Origin: Pterobdella sp. o SKG-2022
Lineage: Eukaryota > Annelida > Clitellata > Hirudinida > Piscicolidae
Assembly: GCA_964035795.1 (NCBI GenBank)
Contig: OZ038320.1
Coordinates: forward strand, 12,002,118 to 12,066,117
DNA length: 64,000 nt
Direction: 5' to 3'
Shown one piece after another: positions 13,001 through 30,900 of the stretch. The notes under the pieces were generated by a model, which did no database searches, was not told where the DNA came from, and saw only the letters and a list, made by a program, of their open reading frames with translations. The translations under genes were made by a program, and so were the position numbers. The stretch's first letter is position 1; every line of letters begins with the position of its first letter.

Positions 13001-15256
13001 TTAAAGAATAATTTATGGTTGTGACTGTGCTTTGAATCATTGATGTGTGCCCTTAATTAATTTGTGAATATGAGAGCATTTCGATAATTATGTTGTATTC
13101 AAAACAATGGATTTAGAGAAAAAATAGATATATATATATAGAACAAATAAATCTAAATTTTAGTGAATAGGTTTGATTAGTTGAAAACTTATGATAATGA
13201 AATTAGTATATATATGCATTGAAACCAGAATTGAAACAAGTAAAATCAATATTAGTCGATTTTGAAATATGTAAAGTTATGAAAAGTTTGCTGAAAAAAT
13301 GAACAAATGCAAAATGAAGTATTACAAAAAATAACACCTAAGTATTATTGTGATATATTTACTTGGTGCTGAATTAACTTTAATATCTCACAACTGGTTA
13401 TTTTTTATTCATTTAAAAATGAGTTTTTTAAATAAATTTCTCAGCCTAAAAATCCAATAGAATTTTTGAGAAATTAAGCCTTATCATAAAATAGTAATTA
13501 ACTTTTTATAGAATAAATTGTTATTTACAAAATCATAAAAAGACAACATCTTGAATGTTTTTTAAATTAAAAAAATTCTTTTTGAAACAAATGGGAAATC
13601 ATTTAAGCTTTTAATTGGTTTCAATTAACTAACTGAAGTGTTAATTAGAAAAAAATTATTTTAAAAATTTTACTTGAAAAATTTATTCATGAATCTATAT
13701 AAAGAAAACCTATTAGAAATTCTGAAGTTTCTATGCCATAATTTGTCTCACCCAATAAACAAATTGATATAAGAATAATAAAATCATTCCTCAATAGATG
13801 ATACATAACTGAGCACACTCAATCTAAAATTAAAGCCAAGATTAAAACCCCAAGCACCCTAACTAACAGTAAGAGCAAAGAGAGATTCTTTCTCTTGTGG
13901 TGATTGTATCTTGTGTGTGATTAGTCTCACAGCAGTTTGAGGGCCATCAATATCCTTGTTGATCATATCGCAAAAAGCCACTATGTACTCCCAGTTCTCC
14001 TCTACTTGCAGAGGGTTGGTGGCACGATCTGGTAAGGTTGGATGTTATATCAATACACTAATCTTATTTGTATAGTACTGATTGAATAAAGCAAATAAGA
14101 GGTTGTATTAGAAACAAGTCACAATGCTTTTCTTAAGAAATCTTTAATTATCAAGTGATCTAATATAATATATTTATCAGTGATTTTATAATGCTGTTTT
14201 ATCTGTACCAATAGTACAAATCACTGACTAAAGTGAGATAGTTTAGTGTAAAAATATCTTCTAAAATTATAACTTTGTGAATGACTAATTTAATAAATAT
14301 TATCTGCTATAAAAAATATAAATAAAATTTTCCTTTAAAGATGTTGATGAATTTAAAAACTTTAATATTATATGCCAAAATATATCAAACTAAAGTCTTC
14401 TATAATGTATTTATACAGTATATATATTTAAATCAAATACATTAAATTTAAATCTAAAAGTTGATTTATTATGCAAGCTATGTGTGAATCTTTTAAAATT
14501 AATATTTTGATTGAGTATGGAAAAAATTAAACTTCAACAAAACTATTAAAAAAAAACTTTTGGAGAGGAAAATTTTTCCCAACTCATAAGTGAATACTAC
14601 TTTAAGCAGTGTTTGAGTTTAGCAAAACAACTTATAAAAATTAAGACTATATAAATACAGCAACTATGAATTAATTGGCAATCTATAATATAAAAATATT
14701 ATTAAAAAATAATTGATGTAATAAATAGTCAAATGAAAACACTTTTAGAAGTTTATTTTATTCTAAAAAGCTTTTATATTTGTACTTCAAGTTGATAACG
14801 TAAGTTCATCTTATGAAAAGTTTCGTAGAATAAAATAAACTCCTAAGTGTTTTTATTTGAATATTTATGTTTGGCTTGAAGAATTAAAATGATGTAATAA
14901 AGTAATTTTTTAAAAATTTTATTCATTCCAATTGGATACTTTTAGTAATTTATATTTAAAAAACATATAACTTATTTCCATCCCCTAAACCAATAGGTTC
15001 AGGGATTGTCTCTTATAGGAAAAAACTGGGAGGTACTGGAAAGTATATCGATGTGCTGAAAATTGAAGAAATTGAAAAAAATAAATTGACCTTATCATAA
15101 AAGAACTATTGAACTAAAGAATACGTGCTCAATGTTAAATACTAATAATTAAATATTTCTTAATCACATACAAGCGGATAAAAATTAAAAAAGCAAATTT
15201 TTACTTAATCGTGTTTCTATACAATCTTCTAATCCATCGGGGAATGCAGAAGCCAT
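7087..15256 (-). CDS. GGA: GGA-family ARF-binding clathrin adaptor (complete, 15 coding exons)
   Basis: GGA proteins are monomeric adaptors that sort DXXLL cargo from the trans-Golgi network to endosomes in clathrin vesicles recruited by ARF-GTP. Exons, 5' to 3' on the minus strand: 15256-15205, 14028-13868, 12420-12322, 11954-11831, 11676-11534, 10953-10873, 10622-10473, 10180-10093, 9854-9636, 9339-9254, 9024-8764, 8605-8233, 8007-7844, 7544-7434, 7179-7087. They sum to 2205 nt, or 734 residues, and every junction is in phase. VHS is about residues 1-145 (ETRLNRATNPL; GKFRFINEIIKVISPKYLG; ISEAYQMLKKQG). GAT is about 190-330 (NRLIKSMVKQ; NIEKQRPALFKLASDSDEKD; EILKVNDEVIQVL). The long hinge is about 330-595, with an internal DEQLL dileucine. 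The GAE ear is about 597-734 (DVSVSLQSFKPG; LQAFNPILPPPLITHLVLIA; KLKYTISFLMDD). The start ATG at 15256 follows the family pattern of a short leader before NRATNP. Length is close to human GGA3 (723). Very secure. Confidence 0.95.
11065..11457. repeat. Foldback (MITE-like) inverted repeat in GGA intron 5
   Basis: The arm at 11065-11134 reappears as its reverse complement at 11378-11457. Shared blocks include ttttattttcaatttttttt, tacatttatttaaaaaaaaa and ttcgataa. The second arm is longer by about ten bases (a small internal insertion). The arms flank about 243 bp of unrelated AT-rich sequence. No transposase or clear target-site duplication is seen. It could form a large hairpin in the GGA pre-mRNA. 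It is most simply a non-autonomous foldback element. Confidence 0.65.
14714..14901. mobile_element. Short foldback element with 12-bp direct-repeat flanks
   Basis: Arms at 14730-14775 and 14816-14859 are imperfect reverse complements over about 44 nt, sharing agtttattttattcta and aaaacactt. A loop of about 40 nt separates them. The same 12-mer, tgatgtaataaa, lies outside both arms (14714-14725 and 14890-14901), as expected for a target-site duplication, although it sits 4 and 30 bases from the arms. The element is inside GGA intron 1 and has no coding capacity. The AT-rich background makes short direct repeats less surprising, so the duplication is tentative. Confidence 0.55.
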
Positions 15257-21385
<6,129 letters not shown>

Positions 21386-21518
21386 ACATAGCATAATGCC
21401 TTAGTTGACTTATCAGAAATATGACCAAAAGATCATTGATGCTTATCAATTTGCCCCTATGCTTGCGTGCAACTCGGTTCTGATCACGCACCACCACCAT
21501 CTTGACGTTCATTGGCCT

Positions 21519-21882
<364 letters not shown>

Positions 21883-24800
21883 CCTCATCAACCTCGCTTA
21901 TTATTTTGTTTCAATCTTTTTCCCTTTTATTGTAAGCTTTTGATTAAAATTTTTTTGAAGGTAGTTCATAAAGTTGATATTTTTTATTAGTTTTCTTATT
22001 CCATTTATTTCTTCAACATAGATTGTTCTTGTAAAAACCCTCATTTTGTTTTGTGATTGTTGTTCTCTAAAATCATCTACTTGTCCTAGTTTCGGCCACT
22101 TTTTTTATCGCTCGCTTTCGATATTTCATCAAGCATCATGCTATTGAACTTCTATTATTTTTTTGTTCACTATTATTATTATAAGTTCTTATTCTTATTT
22201 GTTTATTGTGTCTTGTTATTAGTTAGTTGTATTATTATTTTTTATGCTATCATTATTGTTTCTATTATTCTTATTCTTAACGTTCCTTGCGTCACTGCGG
22301 TCTTAATCATGACGTGATTTTAATCAGTCCCCTATTAATAAATTCTATCACAATCTTTTATTTTATTCTGATTAAATTCATTTTGTCTATTAAATTGATT
22401 TTTTAATACTAAAACCAAACATCACAGTTAATCTTTTTTGAAATTTAAACTTTATTTCTCAGTTAAATCTTCATCTTTGTGAAAGTCTTTCATAGATTCT
22501 TTATTCTTAAGTTTCATTCATTTCATCTTATTATTGAAGCATAGTTATATGTAATATTTCTTTTTAGTAAATCTTTTGTTAGAAATGAATGAGTTCAAAT
22601 TTAATTCTTTTTTACAAAGAAATGTTATCTTGCGTTTAACCATTATTCTCGCTGCATTAATGCGGGGTTTCTTATAAATTAATATAGAAATATGCACTAG
22701 CAAGATATTCTTATTTACGTTTCATATTCAATGTTTTTTTATCTTCAATTTCTTTTATTTTTATGAAAAATTTTTCAGGATTGTTTACGACCTTTAAATG
22801 GATCTTATTTCAAAGTTTGAGTCAAAAGTGAGGGATTTAATACACTCATTGGAAACTAGAAGTATAAATCTCACGATAAAACGTTAGCATAGTTTGAAGT
22901 TAACATTTGAATATATATATATATTGTCTAAATGGGTCACCTATCCTGTATTTCCATCATTATAATTATCGTTTCACGCCTACAGTTTGAGTTCTTGTTG
23001 GCGATTGTTTGTTATTATTTTTTAAAAAATATCTTCTCAACTTCTTTATAACATCGAATAATTTTAAACTAAAAGATAAAATAATAGACTATTACACTCA
23101 GAAAATCTTTTTTCCCATCCAAAAATAGACTGAAATATTTGAAGTGAGTAATTTAGAAAGAGATTTAAAAGGTATATTAGATCGATGAATCGATGTTCTA
23201 TGCAAAAACTTATCGACCTTAAACCTTGTTGCGCATGTCAAAATGGACGATGCTACTTTTTAGCGTGTCTCTTATCTACTCAATGCGAGTTTAATAATCT
23301 TTGCATTAAATGCGCAAAAGGTTTAAAAAGCCTTTCAATGTTAACTTCAAAAACCACTTTTGAAGCAATGAAATAACCTAAAAAACAATCAAAAGTTCAT
23401 AAAAAACCAAAAAAAAACATTTAGAACAAAACTCAAGCTATGCTGCTCTCACAAGGGTGCTTATAAAGGCGCCAGCACCACAACCACTCATTCACCCATG
23501 ACTGCCTCGTACCAATTAAACGTCATTCAAATAAGAGGGCTTATCATTCATTTTTTATCACGACATTATACGCCTGAGAAAATGCCTGAAACACAACAGC
23601 ATACCCTCGAAATAAGGATAAGTTTTGTCTGATTAATCAATTTGTTCAGCTTGGGGATAATTCATTTTAATCATTGTTTCATGAACGTCCTCTTAGGGAG
23701 TTTAGTTGGGTTTTCAAAAGAATTCTGTTATATTAAACTTTCAATAGCATAAAGCTACCATTTATGAAATTGCTGAATATAAAATGTACTTGATATAATT
23801 TCAAAAAATATTTACTTTTTATACCCTCAAGTTATTGGCTTTGCAAGCATAACAATAACATTAATGAAAACAACTACGAAAAGTTATATTTAATTAAAAA
23901 CAGCCGAGTTCTCGATAAAGATTTACTTGAAAAATAAACTAATATCTTTGGTTTAATCATAGTTTAGTTTGAAATACTGCAAAGTTTTGAGTAATTTTGG
24001 AAAATTAGAGAAGGATTTTTTTGCCTATTTCTTCAATGTTTCAGAACATTGGATTTATAAGTATGTGTTTGAAAGTTGTTGAGTCCCTACCGAAGTCTAA
24101 ACTGGTTTCTAACGATTATGTCTTGTTTTTCAAATTAAAACGATCTTTCTAAATTTATTTTGTGCATCTCGAAACAGATTCAAAATTTGGCGTTTGACAA
24201 ACATAGCTAAAGGCTCTAGGTATGATAAACTAACATACACAGTCGAACTTAAGATGCTTATAAACTGAATCTGTCATTGAACAACGTCAACCAACACACA
24301 GAAGTTTCACTGTACATTCCCTTTATCCTATTGTTTTAAACCCATATCCAACTGAGAATTGTACTAAATTGCAATCAATACAACAGTTGCAACTAAAAAA
24401 ATTCAAATGAAGTTTGATGTCTAAACAGCAAAAAATTTTGATCAAATAAATACAATTTTTTCATATTTTTATATAAAATTGTGAATATAAGTCAAAAACA
24501 GCAAACTGCTTAGATTATGTACATTTAAAACAAGTATTCGATTTTATGAGTTTTTTTTCGCTTAAATAATTTTTGAAAAAATTTTGATAAATTAAAAGCA
24601 TCAAAAAATATAATAGAATAATTTCTAAGTTGAAATTACGCGGTACAAAAATAATAAAAATTGAAATGAAAGGAGGAAATAAAGGTGAATGCTTTTTTCA
24701 AGTTACTTCTCCGACGTGACATACATTCAAACAAACGACAGAGACTCCTTGGAAGATTGTTAAGTTTGAATTTAATGTCTCTGAACGTTTGATGTTCCAA

Positions 24801-25095
24801 TCAATGTAACTTTGATGGAGATGCAATGGAATGTGAGATATTCCAAGGTTTTTATATCCTATTTTGAACCTAAATGTCAAACTCAACGATGCAAGCATTA
24901 ATCAATGGGAAAAACATCGAAAAATCAGTAAATTGAAAAATCAAAAATTTTTTATGTTATTGACTTTTCGCACAAAAACTGTAAAAAGAATGAGAAAATT
25001 ATCAGCAGAAGGTAACGTAGTTTGACATATAATATTTTCATCAATCCACACCTATCAACTATTTAAGAACGAAATGTATAGTTTCCTTAGTTCAT
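21883..25095. other. Non-coding stretch between microsatellites and tetraspanin 3' end
   Basis: AT-rich sequence with no supportable exon. On the minus strand it lies downstream of the tetraspanin stop at 25096, so its right part probably holds that gene's 3' UTR. A Cys-rich 63-codon frame at 23185-23376 (+) and a 66-codon frame at 24898-24698 (-) have no splice context or family resemblance. Confidence 0.45.
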
Positions 25096-25533
25096 TCATC
25101 CCAGATCACTCTCTTCATTCCATTGGCATTCCACTTGCTTCTTCTTAACCAGTGACAAGAGCATGCAGGCTGCCATCAGATCCAAAACCTGTTTTCATTT
25201 TGTTTCATTAATTTCATCCTCTTTTTTTATCCTCAATACTAAATTTATCTAGTTTTTTCAAATGTAGATCTATAATCGATCGAAAACTCTAAGTTTGCTC
25301 AACAAAGATCTACATTCAATCGATAAAATAATGCCTTTGATCGAATCTTTTACAGCAAAGTTATGATGATGATTTAAAATTTGATGCTTATAATTGTAAT
25401 AAGAATAATGATGAGAAATAATAATAATGGAAAAACATTGACAAACCACCTGTAATAGAAGGACCAGAATGACGATAAAGACGATGCTGATCGTGTTTGC
25501 CCTCAACCAGGCCACCATTTTACTAGCACATCC
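25096..25533 (-). CDS. Tetraspanin, fourth membrane segment and C-terminus (last two exons)
   Basis: Exon 25533-25450 starts in phase 0. It encodes the end of the large extracellular loop and most of TM4 (GCASKMVAWLRANTIS, then IVFIVILVLLLQ), with the family pattern GCxxKxxxWLxxN. Exon 25188-25096 (phase 0) completes TM4 and the short cytoplasmic tail (VLDLMAACMLLSLVKKKQVE) and ends in TGA. Tetraspanins are four-pass membrane organisers; residues like these close the protein in CD63-type members. The preceding exon is not upstream on this contig: the contig ends 212 nt away at the N gap. The phase-0 partner is exon 46130-47293 on contig C, in the opposite orientation. Confidence 0.88.
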
Positions 25534-25745
25534 CTGATTATTACCAATTTATTTTTTATTTTTTTTGAAAATATTTTGTTAAAGTAAAAAAATGAATGAA
25601 ATCAAAAATAAACTTGGAAGTTTCAAACTATTTATTAATAGGGTTATCAAATTTGTTAAGCTTTCTGCTACATCAACTTTCTTCATCAAACGGTTCGTAG
25701 TAGAACGCTTCAGAACGACGCAAATGAACCGCTATGAAAACTATT

Positions 25746-25945
25746 NNNNNNNNNNNNNNNNNNNNNNNNNNNNNNNNNNNNNNNNNNNNNNNNNNNNNNN
25801 NNNNNNNNNNNNNNNNNNNNNNNNNNNNNNNNNNNNNNNNNNNNNNNNNNNNNNNNNNNNNNNNNNNNNNNNNNNNNNNNNNNNNNNNNNNNNNNNNNNN
25901 NNNNNNNNNNNNNNNNNNNNNNNNNNNNNNNNNNNNNNNNNNNNN
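25746..25945. other. Assembly gap, 200 N (contig A/B join)
   Basis: A run of exactly 200 N, the same size as the other two gaps, which suggests a scaffolder's fixed filler and not a measured distance. Tetraspanin exons on either side argue that contigs A and B are not truly adjacent. Confidence 0.95.
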
Positions 25946-26113
25946 GTTTATAGATGGTTTTGTTTTTAGAAAAAATTATTGATGGAAGAATGGTGTAAAT
26001 TGTAATATATGACTTTCTTTTAAATAAAGTATATTAAAGTAAGTGTTATATCAATATTAATTGTGATATTTCTCCAAAATATGCTGCTTAGAATCAGAAA
26101 CATGTAGACTAAC

Positions 26114-26200
26114 CATCTTCATTTATGAGGTGCTTGTTGATCTCAATAATGACTTTGGTAGACCCACTCATTGACTTCATCCGCCTCCAACCACAACCTT
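26114..26200 (-). CDS. Tetraspanin, first extracellular loop exon (end of TM1/EC1)
   Basis: An 87-nt minus-strand exon with a good acceptor (ttaatgcag) and donor (G|GTTAGT), phase 1 in and phase 1 out. Only this frame is open. It encodes EGCGWRRMKSMSG followed by STKVIIEINKHLINED. The GCGW start resembles the glycine-rich end of tetraspanin TM1, and the rest fits EC1. Joined to the plus-strand exon at 42158 (also phase 1) it reads INED-A-PSSIAGDLIFTPF, a typical EC1-to-TM2 passage. It cannot be spliced to the TM4 exon at 25533, because the phases conflict and give a stop. The assignment depends on the reordered assembly, so it is less sure than the TM exons. Confidence 0.65.
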
Positions 26201-27151
26201 CTGCATTAACAATTCCACTACTCATACTCAAACTATTAATTATTGAATCAGTATTTTATATCATTTTTCTTATAATTAACATTTTATTTAAGAAGTGATA
26301 AAAATATTCATTTAATAACTTGACTATAAGAGAAAAATTAATCAGAAATGCGGATTATTGTCAAAATTTAAATGTTCCCAATAACGTTATGCTTTATTAA
26401 CATTTTGTGTATAAAAATCCTTCACTTACTGTGACGAAAATCGCCAAAACAACTACCATTTTTACCACCACCACTATCAGCAACACCACCACCACTTCCA
26501 CCCCACCATCACTCCAACTTCTCCATTGCATGACCTGTTACGCGGCGTGTCTGTCTTTCCACCTAGAGCTATTTCCGCAATCGTTATATTAATTTCTTTT
26601 ACAGCTTATCATGTGTGTGCTTGTATGTGCTTATAAAGGTTGTGAAAAGTGCTTTGTATTATTCTTTGACTAAGTTTTTTTTTGAATACTTTATAAATTT
26701 TCAAACGACGTTTTGCATGCATTTTGGTGATGTGTTTTATGGATATTTTTCAGATATAATATGTATGGGGTTGTTAATAGAATGTTAATTTTGTTTGCGA
26801 AGTTTTTTCAACAAGTAACTTATCTTTTTAGGGAAACTTATGACATCGAAAATGATTCAGAAAACGAAGAGCAAAAAAGCAAACTCCGCACTGAACTGCA
26901 TGCACGGGGCTTAAGAGGTTCATAACGGCAGACAAGGTGCTTGAGAGATGGGTTTCTAATGGGTCAAACATTCAGAGTTGGAAATGCTGTTTCTATTCCA
27001 TTTGAAAAATGAGAATTGTGGTTTTTAATTTTATGTAAAAAAGAAGTGAAACAAACGGATTTGAAAAGTTAAAGAGCTTTTGAAAAAGATGAAGAGACGA
27101 GTTGTAAAATATATTGATTGATGGATTGATAAATATTTGAGTAAAAAAGAC

Positions 27152-27207
27152 AATGAATGAATGAATGAATTAATGAATGAATGAATTAATTAATTAATTA
27201 ATTAAAT
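27152..27207. repeat. Tetranucleotide array (ATGA)n/(ATTA)n
   Basis: A short imperfect run of aatg units that turns into aatt units. It is a simple repeat, probably polymorphic. Confidence 0.85.
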
Positions 27208-27809
27208 AGGTTGTAATTAGAAGAATGTTTGTGAATGGCTGCAGGCAGATCTTAATCACATCTGTCTTGTGTTATTTTTTTGTGGGTTCCTGCCATTTCT
27301 GGTTTTTTTTTCTTCATCTTATCATTTTTTGGCCATAACATTTCAACATGCCTTCATGTACAACACAAAAACTTTGACACCTTTCTAAATTTTTAAAATT
27401 TATATTTTTAATTTTAACTTTCTTAAGTACATTTATTAATAATAAATGTTTGATTAATGCTGCTTCATAAGCTAAAAGAAGCATTTGTGGCTCGAAAACA
27501 TTCTCATCTATCTCACCATTTTTCACTTGCAAACTAGCCACTTTCAATGTTACTTTTGCTAAAATAACTTTCACTAATGATATTTGTTCTTATAATCTAT
27601 AGAACCATTGGATGAAGAAATTCAATGGTGATTTGTAATTACTAAATAGAATAAAAATCATTAAGAGATAGGCATGATAAATTGACTCTAAATGATCCTG
27701 ATTTAGTACTTCAAATAATTCAACATTATTAGTGCCTAAATACAAAATAATCTAACACAAATGAGGTTAAATCTGCAATCCCTTTGTGATAATGAGAATC
27801 AACACAAAC

Positions 27810-27989
27810 CAGGAAGGATAGGTTGAGAAGGATGAGGAATGCCCGAGTGCACCCAGACCTCAGACAACGAATCCTTGATACTTTGCTTCTGAATCTGTTA
27901 CATCTGTTGCCACTGCTGCTGGCTCGGAGTGCAGAGATGCGTGAAGTTACAGCGTTGAGTGCCGAAACCGTCCTTGCGCTGCAATCCAT
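27810..27989 (-). CDS. Tetraspanin, probable first exon (N-terminus and start of TM1)
   Basis: ATG at 27989 opens a 60-codon stretch ending at donor CCTG|GTTTGTG (phase 0). The first 45 or so residues are Ser/Arg-rich, then come RCLRSGCTRAFLILLNLSFL, a cysteine-flanked start of a first transmembrane helix as in many tetraspanins. The next exon, carrying the rest of TM1 (phase 0 in, phase 1 out, probably 25-45 nt), could not be located in the 1.6 kb before 26200. The base composition is clearly less AT-rich than its surroundings, which supports coding. The antisense strand is also open over this interval, so the call rests on the TM1 pattern and strand agreement with 26114-26200. Confidence 0.55.
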
Positions 27990-27999
27990 CCTGTGTTTT

Positions 28000-30900
28000 A
28001 TTGCTTGGCAGTAAAGTCGGAAAAGTACTTTAACAAACTCGGCTTTCTTTTTTTAGTATCTATCAAACCTCAAATGTTACAGTTTTTTGATTTAAGTTTT
28101 TAACTTCGAATTGTTTTTTTAATAATTGTTGTGACTTTGGAGGCAAGGAAAGTGTAAATTATTTTGAATGTGGCATGGTATTAAAATGTCATTCAGCCGC
28201 TTTAACTCTCTACGTTTTGCACTTTTTTATTTTTTCTTTCTTCAAAAATTTTTCATTAAGAGTTTTTATTTCATTATTGGTAATTACTTTGAGAGGGTGT
28301 GTATCAAGAGAGGCAGGTTGGAATGCTTGCAGATAAGCAGTTGGTATCTCAACACTTTGGTATCTTCATCAGGTTTTCACTTTTGTCTCTGAAACAATTT
28401 TTTTTTCATCAATTGAATAAAAAAAGTATTAAAAACAAAAATGTTTTATTAGATTTCCTCGGTTTTGTATAAAAATTTTAAAGTTTTCTTCATGAAACAA
28501 AATAAAAGATTAAATTAAATTTTTAAAAAATTTTTACAAAAACTAATAATTGGGGATGAAAATTGGAACAAACATTCTGCGTAAATCAACTGAATAAAAA
28601 ACGATATCCTTGCTTGCACAAATTTTAAAAAAAAAAATTACTAACAAAAAAAAACATCGAAATGTTTAAGTAAACACCTCAGACCATCAAAAAACACAAA
28701 AATTTATGAAATCTTTCAATCAAACATCAAATTGATTCAAAACTTGATCATTCAAAACGCTTACTTTCCGATAAAATTCGATAAACTGAAAGTAAAATGC
28801 TAGACGAGGCAGGACCAAAGAATGAATGTGAGAGGCAAACACAAACGTGACTGAAGCAATGGAAGGAGAGGTAAGAGTGATCTGATGGTGATTTATGGCC
28901 AATGATGAATACGAAACATGTTTAAAAGAGCCCAGAGAAAGATTAGCGGCTGAAGTTAATTTGCTACATTATTTCCGTTCTTTAAAAAATCTTGAATAAG
29001 CCCGAGGAGGTTTTGCTGAACCGGAAAAAGTATCTGAAAACGAAAGTGAAACCGGAAGTGGTGTTTCCGTTGCTATAAATAACTTCCAGGTCGATAAAAA
29101 CGTCTGAATTTCCATCAATTAATGCATTTGTGTCAAAAAAGCTAATAAAATCTTAATTTAAAGTTTAAATTTTTTTTCAATTCATTTGATGGGTTCGCAA
29201 TTTGATTCCCAATGAAAACATTCAAATTCATTTTGATGCGAACAATAAGTCACGTCTTTTTAATTTGGTTTAAGAATATTTTTGTCCAAAGTTCAACAAG
29301 CATTTACATGGTACTCTCTGAATTATTTATTTAATATCGAGTTAAATTTAAATTCGCTATCAATATTAAATTAGTACCATTTGTTAATAGCTAGAGAGGG
29401 TACTTCATGAAGAAGTTTTGGATAAGAGCATTTTTATAACCTGTAAAGACTTTTTTTGATTTATTTTTATATTGGAATTTTAGTCAAAAACAGGAATTTT
29501 TGATGAAAAAAATTAAATTATCTTGTTTTTAAAAAGCTTGTAGCAAAATCTTTTTGAAAGATATCGACTGTTTGAGGGAGTTTAATCGAAGATATTTAGA
29601 TTACTCACAAAACAAACTTATCTTAATGTTAAACTTCAAATCATTTTTAAAATTTTTAAATAAGTTGAAGAATAATTATTTTTTTGAAATCTCTTAAAAA
29701 TAGCCATTTATTTATAGTGAAACAGTCGATTAACTTCCATCTTCGCAGCTTTAATTACCATTTTAATATCCCGTTGAAACTCAAAAATTCATTTGTTTTT
29801 ATAGATATTTTGCCGTTTCATACTCATTAATAAATCTCTTATATAAATTAACTTGACCGAGAACATTTGAGCGTGAAAGCTCCCGTTGGGAGTCTGAATG
29901 ATTTCATTATACCTAGTTTATCAATCAAATTATTGAATTTTTATCCTAATAATCACTATTATTTATAAACCTCAATAAATCACTGGTAATTGAATGAGTA
30001 TATAATAGTTGGTCACAATCAAGATAATTAAGGGCTGCAAGACGGCTATCGCTCTCACAACACGCAATTTGCTGTTATTAAAACTGTATTAAGCTTCCTT
30101 TTGAGTATCAAATTATTATTGCTATTTGAATTTTGATTTGAAAGGTTTCAACTGAATTGAATTTCTACTCAACACTTCAATTGGTTTTCCATAATTGAGA
30201 ATACTCTCATGTAGTTGTAAGTTTTAATGAAAGCATAAAAACATTTGTACTTTGTCTTCAAGTTTTCTTTAAGAAAACCAAAATTGTTGTAAAAGTTACA
30301 TTTCGCTAAGATTTATAAAACAAATAAAAAACAACATTCTTTGTGAATTAAAAGTGCAATTAAAGGGTAATTCGAAGGTTTTATGCTTTTAAAAACATAA
30401 AAACATCACTTTTGCAGTGCTTAATGTCGTTCGTCGGATGATGTTTGTATGAGCAGTGAGGGTCTCTTGGCGACCATAAAGTGAGCAACAAGTTTCAGAT
30501 TGGAGTGTTGTTATGAAAGCCTTTGAGTTTTTAACTGATCTTAATTCTAAATTGATTTAATTTCATTTGAACTATTCAATTGGCTTGCAAAATTCCATTT
30601 ATTTTTTATCGCTCGTATCTTGGCCATAGTGATTGGCCATAGAGACGTCAAGCATGTGGAAGTATCAACTAAAAATATTTCTCAAATATTAGGATCACAT
30701 TCTATAAACTTTTTTTTATATTTTTTGAAATAATGTTCAAAAATAAAGCCTAGGAAGATTTGGCGAGTCGTTACACTAAGGCTTCTTGTGCTGTTTTCAT
30801 TTGTTCATGTATAAATCAACCAAGGCTTCAATGGTAATTCCATCATTTCCAGCTCTGATTTGGTATATAAAAAATTCTTAAAAACAACATTTTAGATAAT

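Noticed and set aside
25592..25982. Frames crossing the N runs (also at 36114-36445 and 47283-47700)
   Set aside because: They are open only because N is not read as a stop.
26437..26552. Hydrophobic minus-strand frame (valine-rich, ending before a GTAAGTG donor) considered as the missing tetraspanin TM exon
   Set aside because: The hydrophobicity comes from a CCA/GGT-like simple repeat, it begins with a polar QWRSWSDGG stretch, and its phase-0 exit does not fit the phase-1 EC1 exon.
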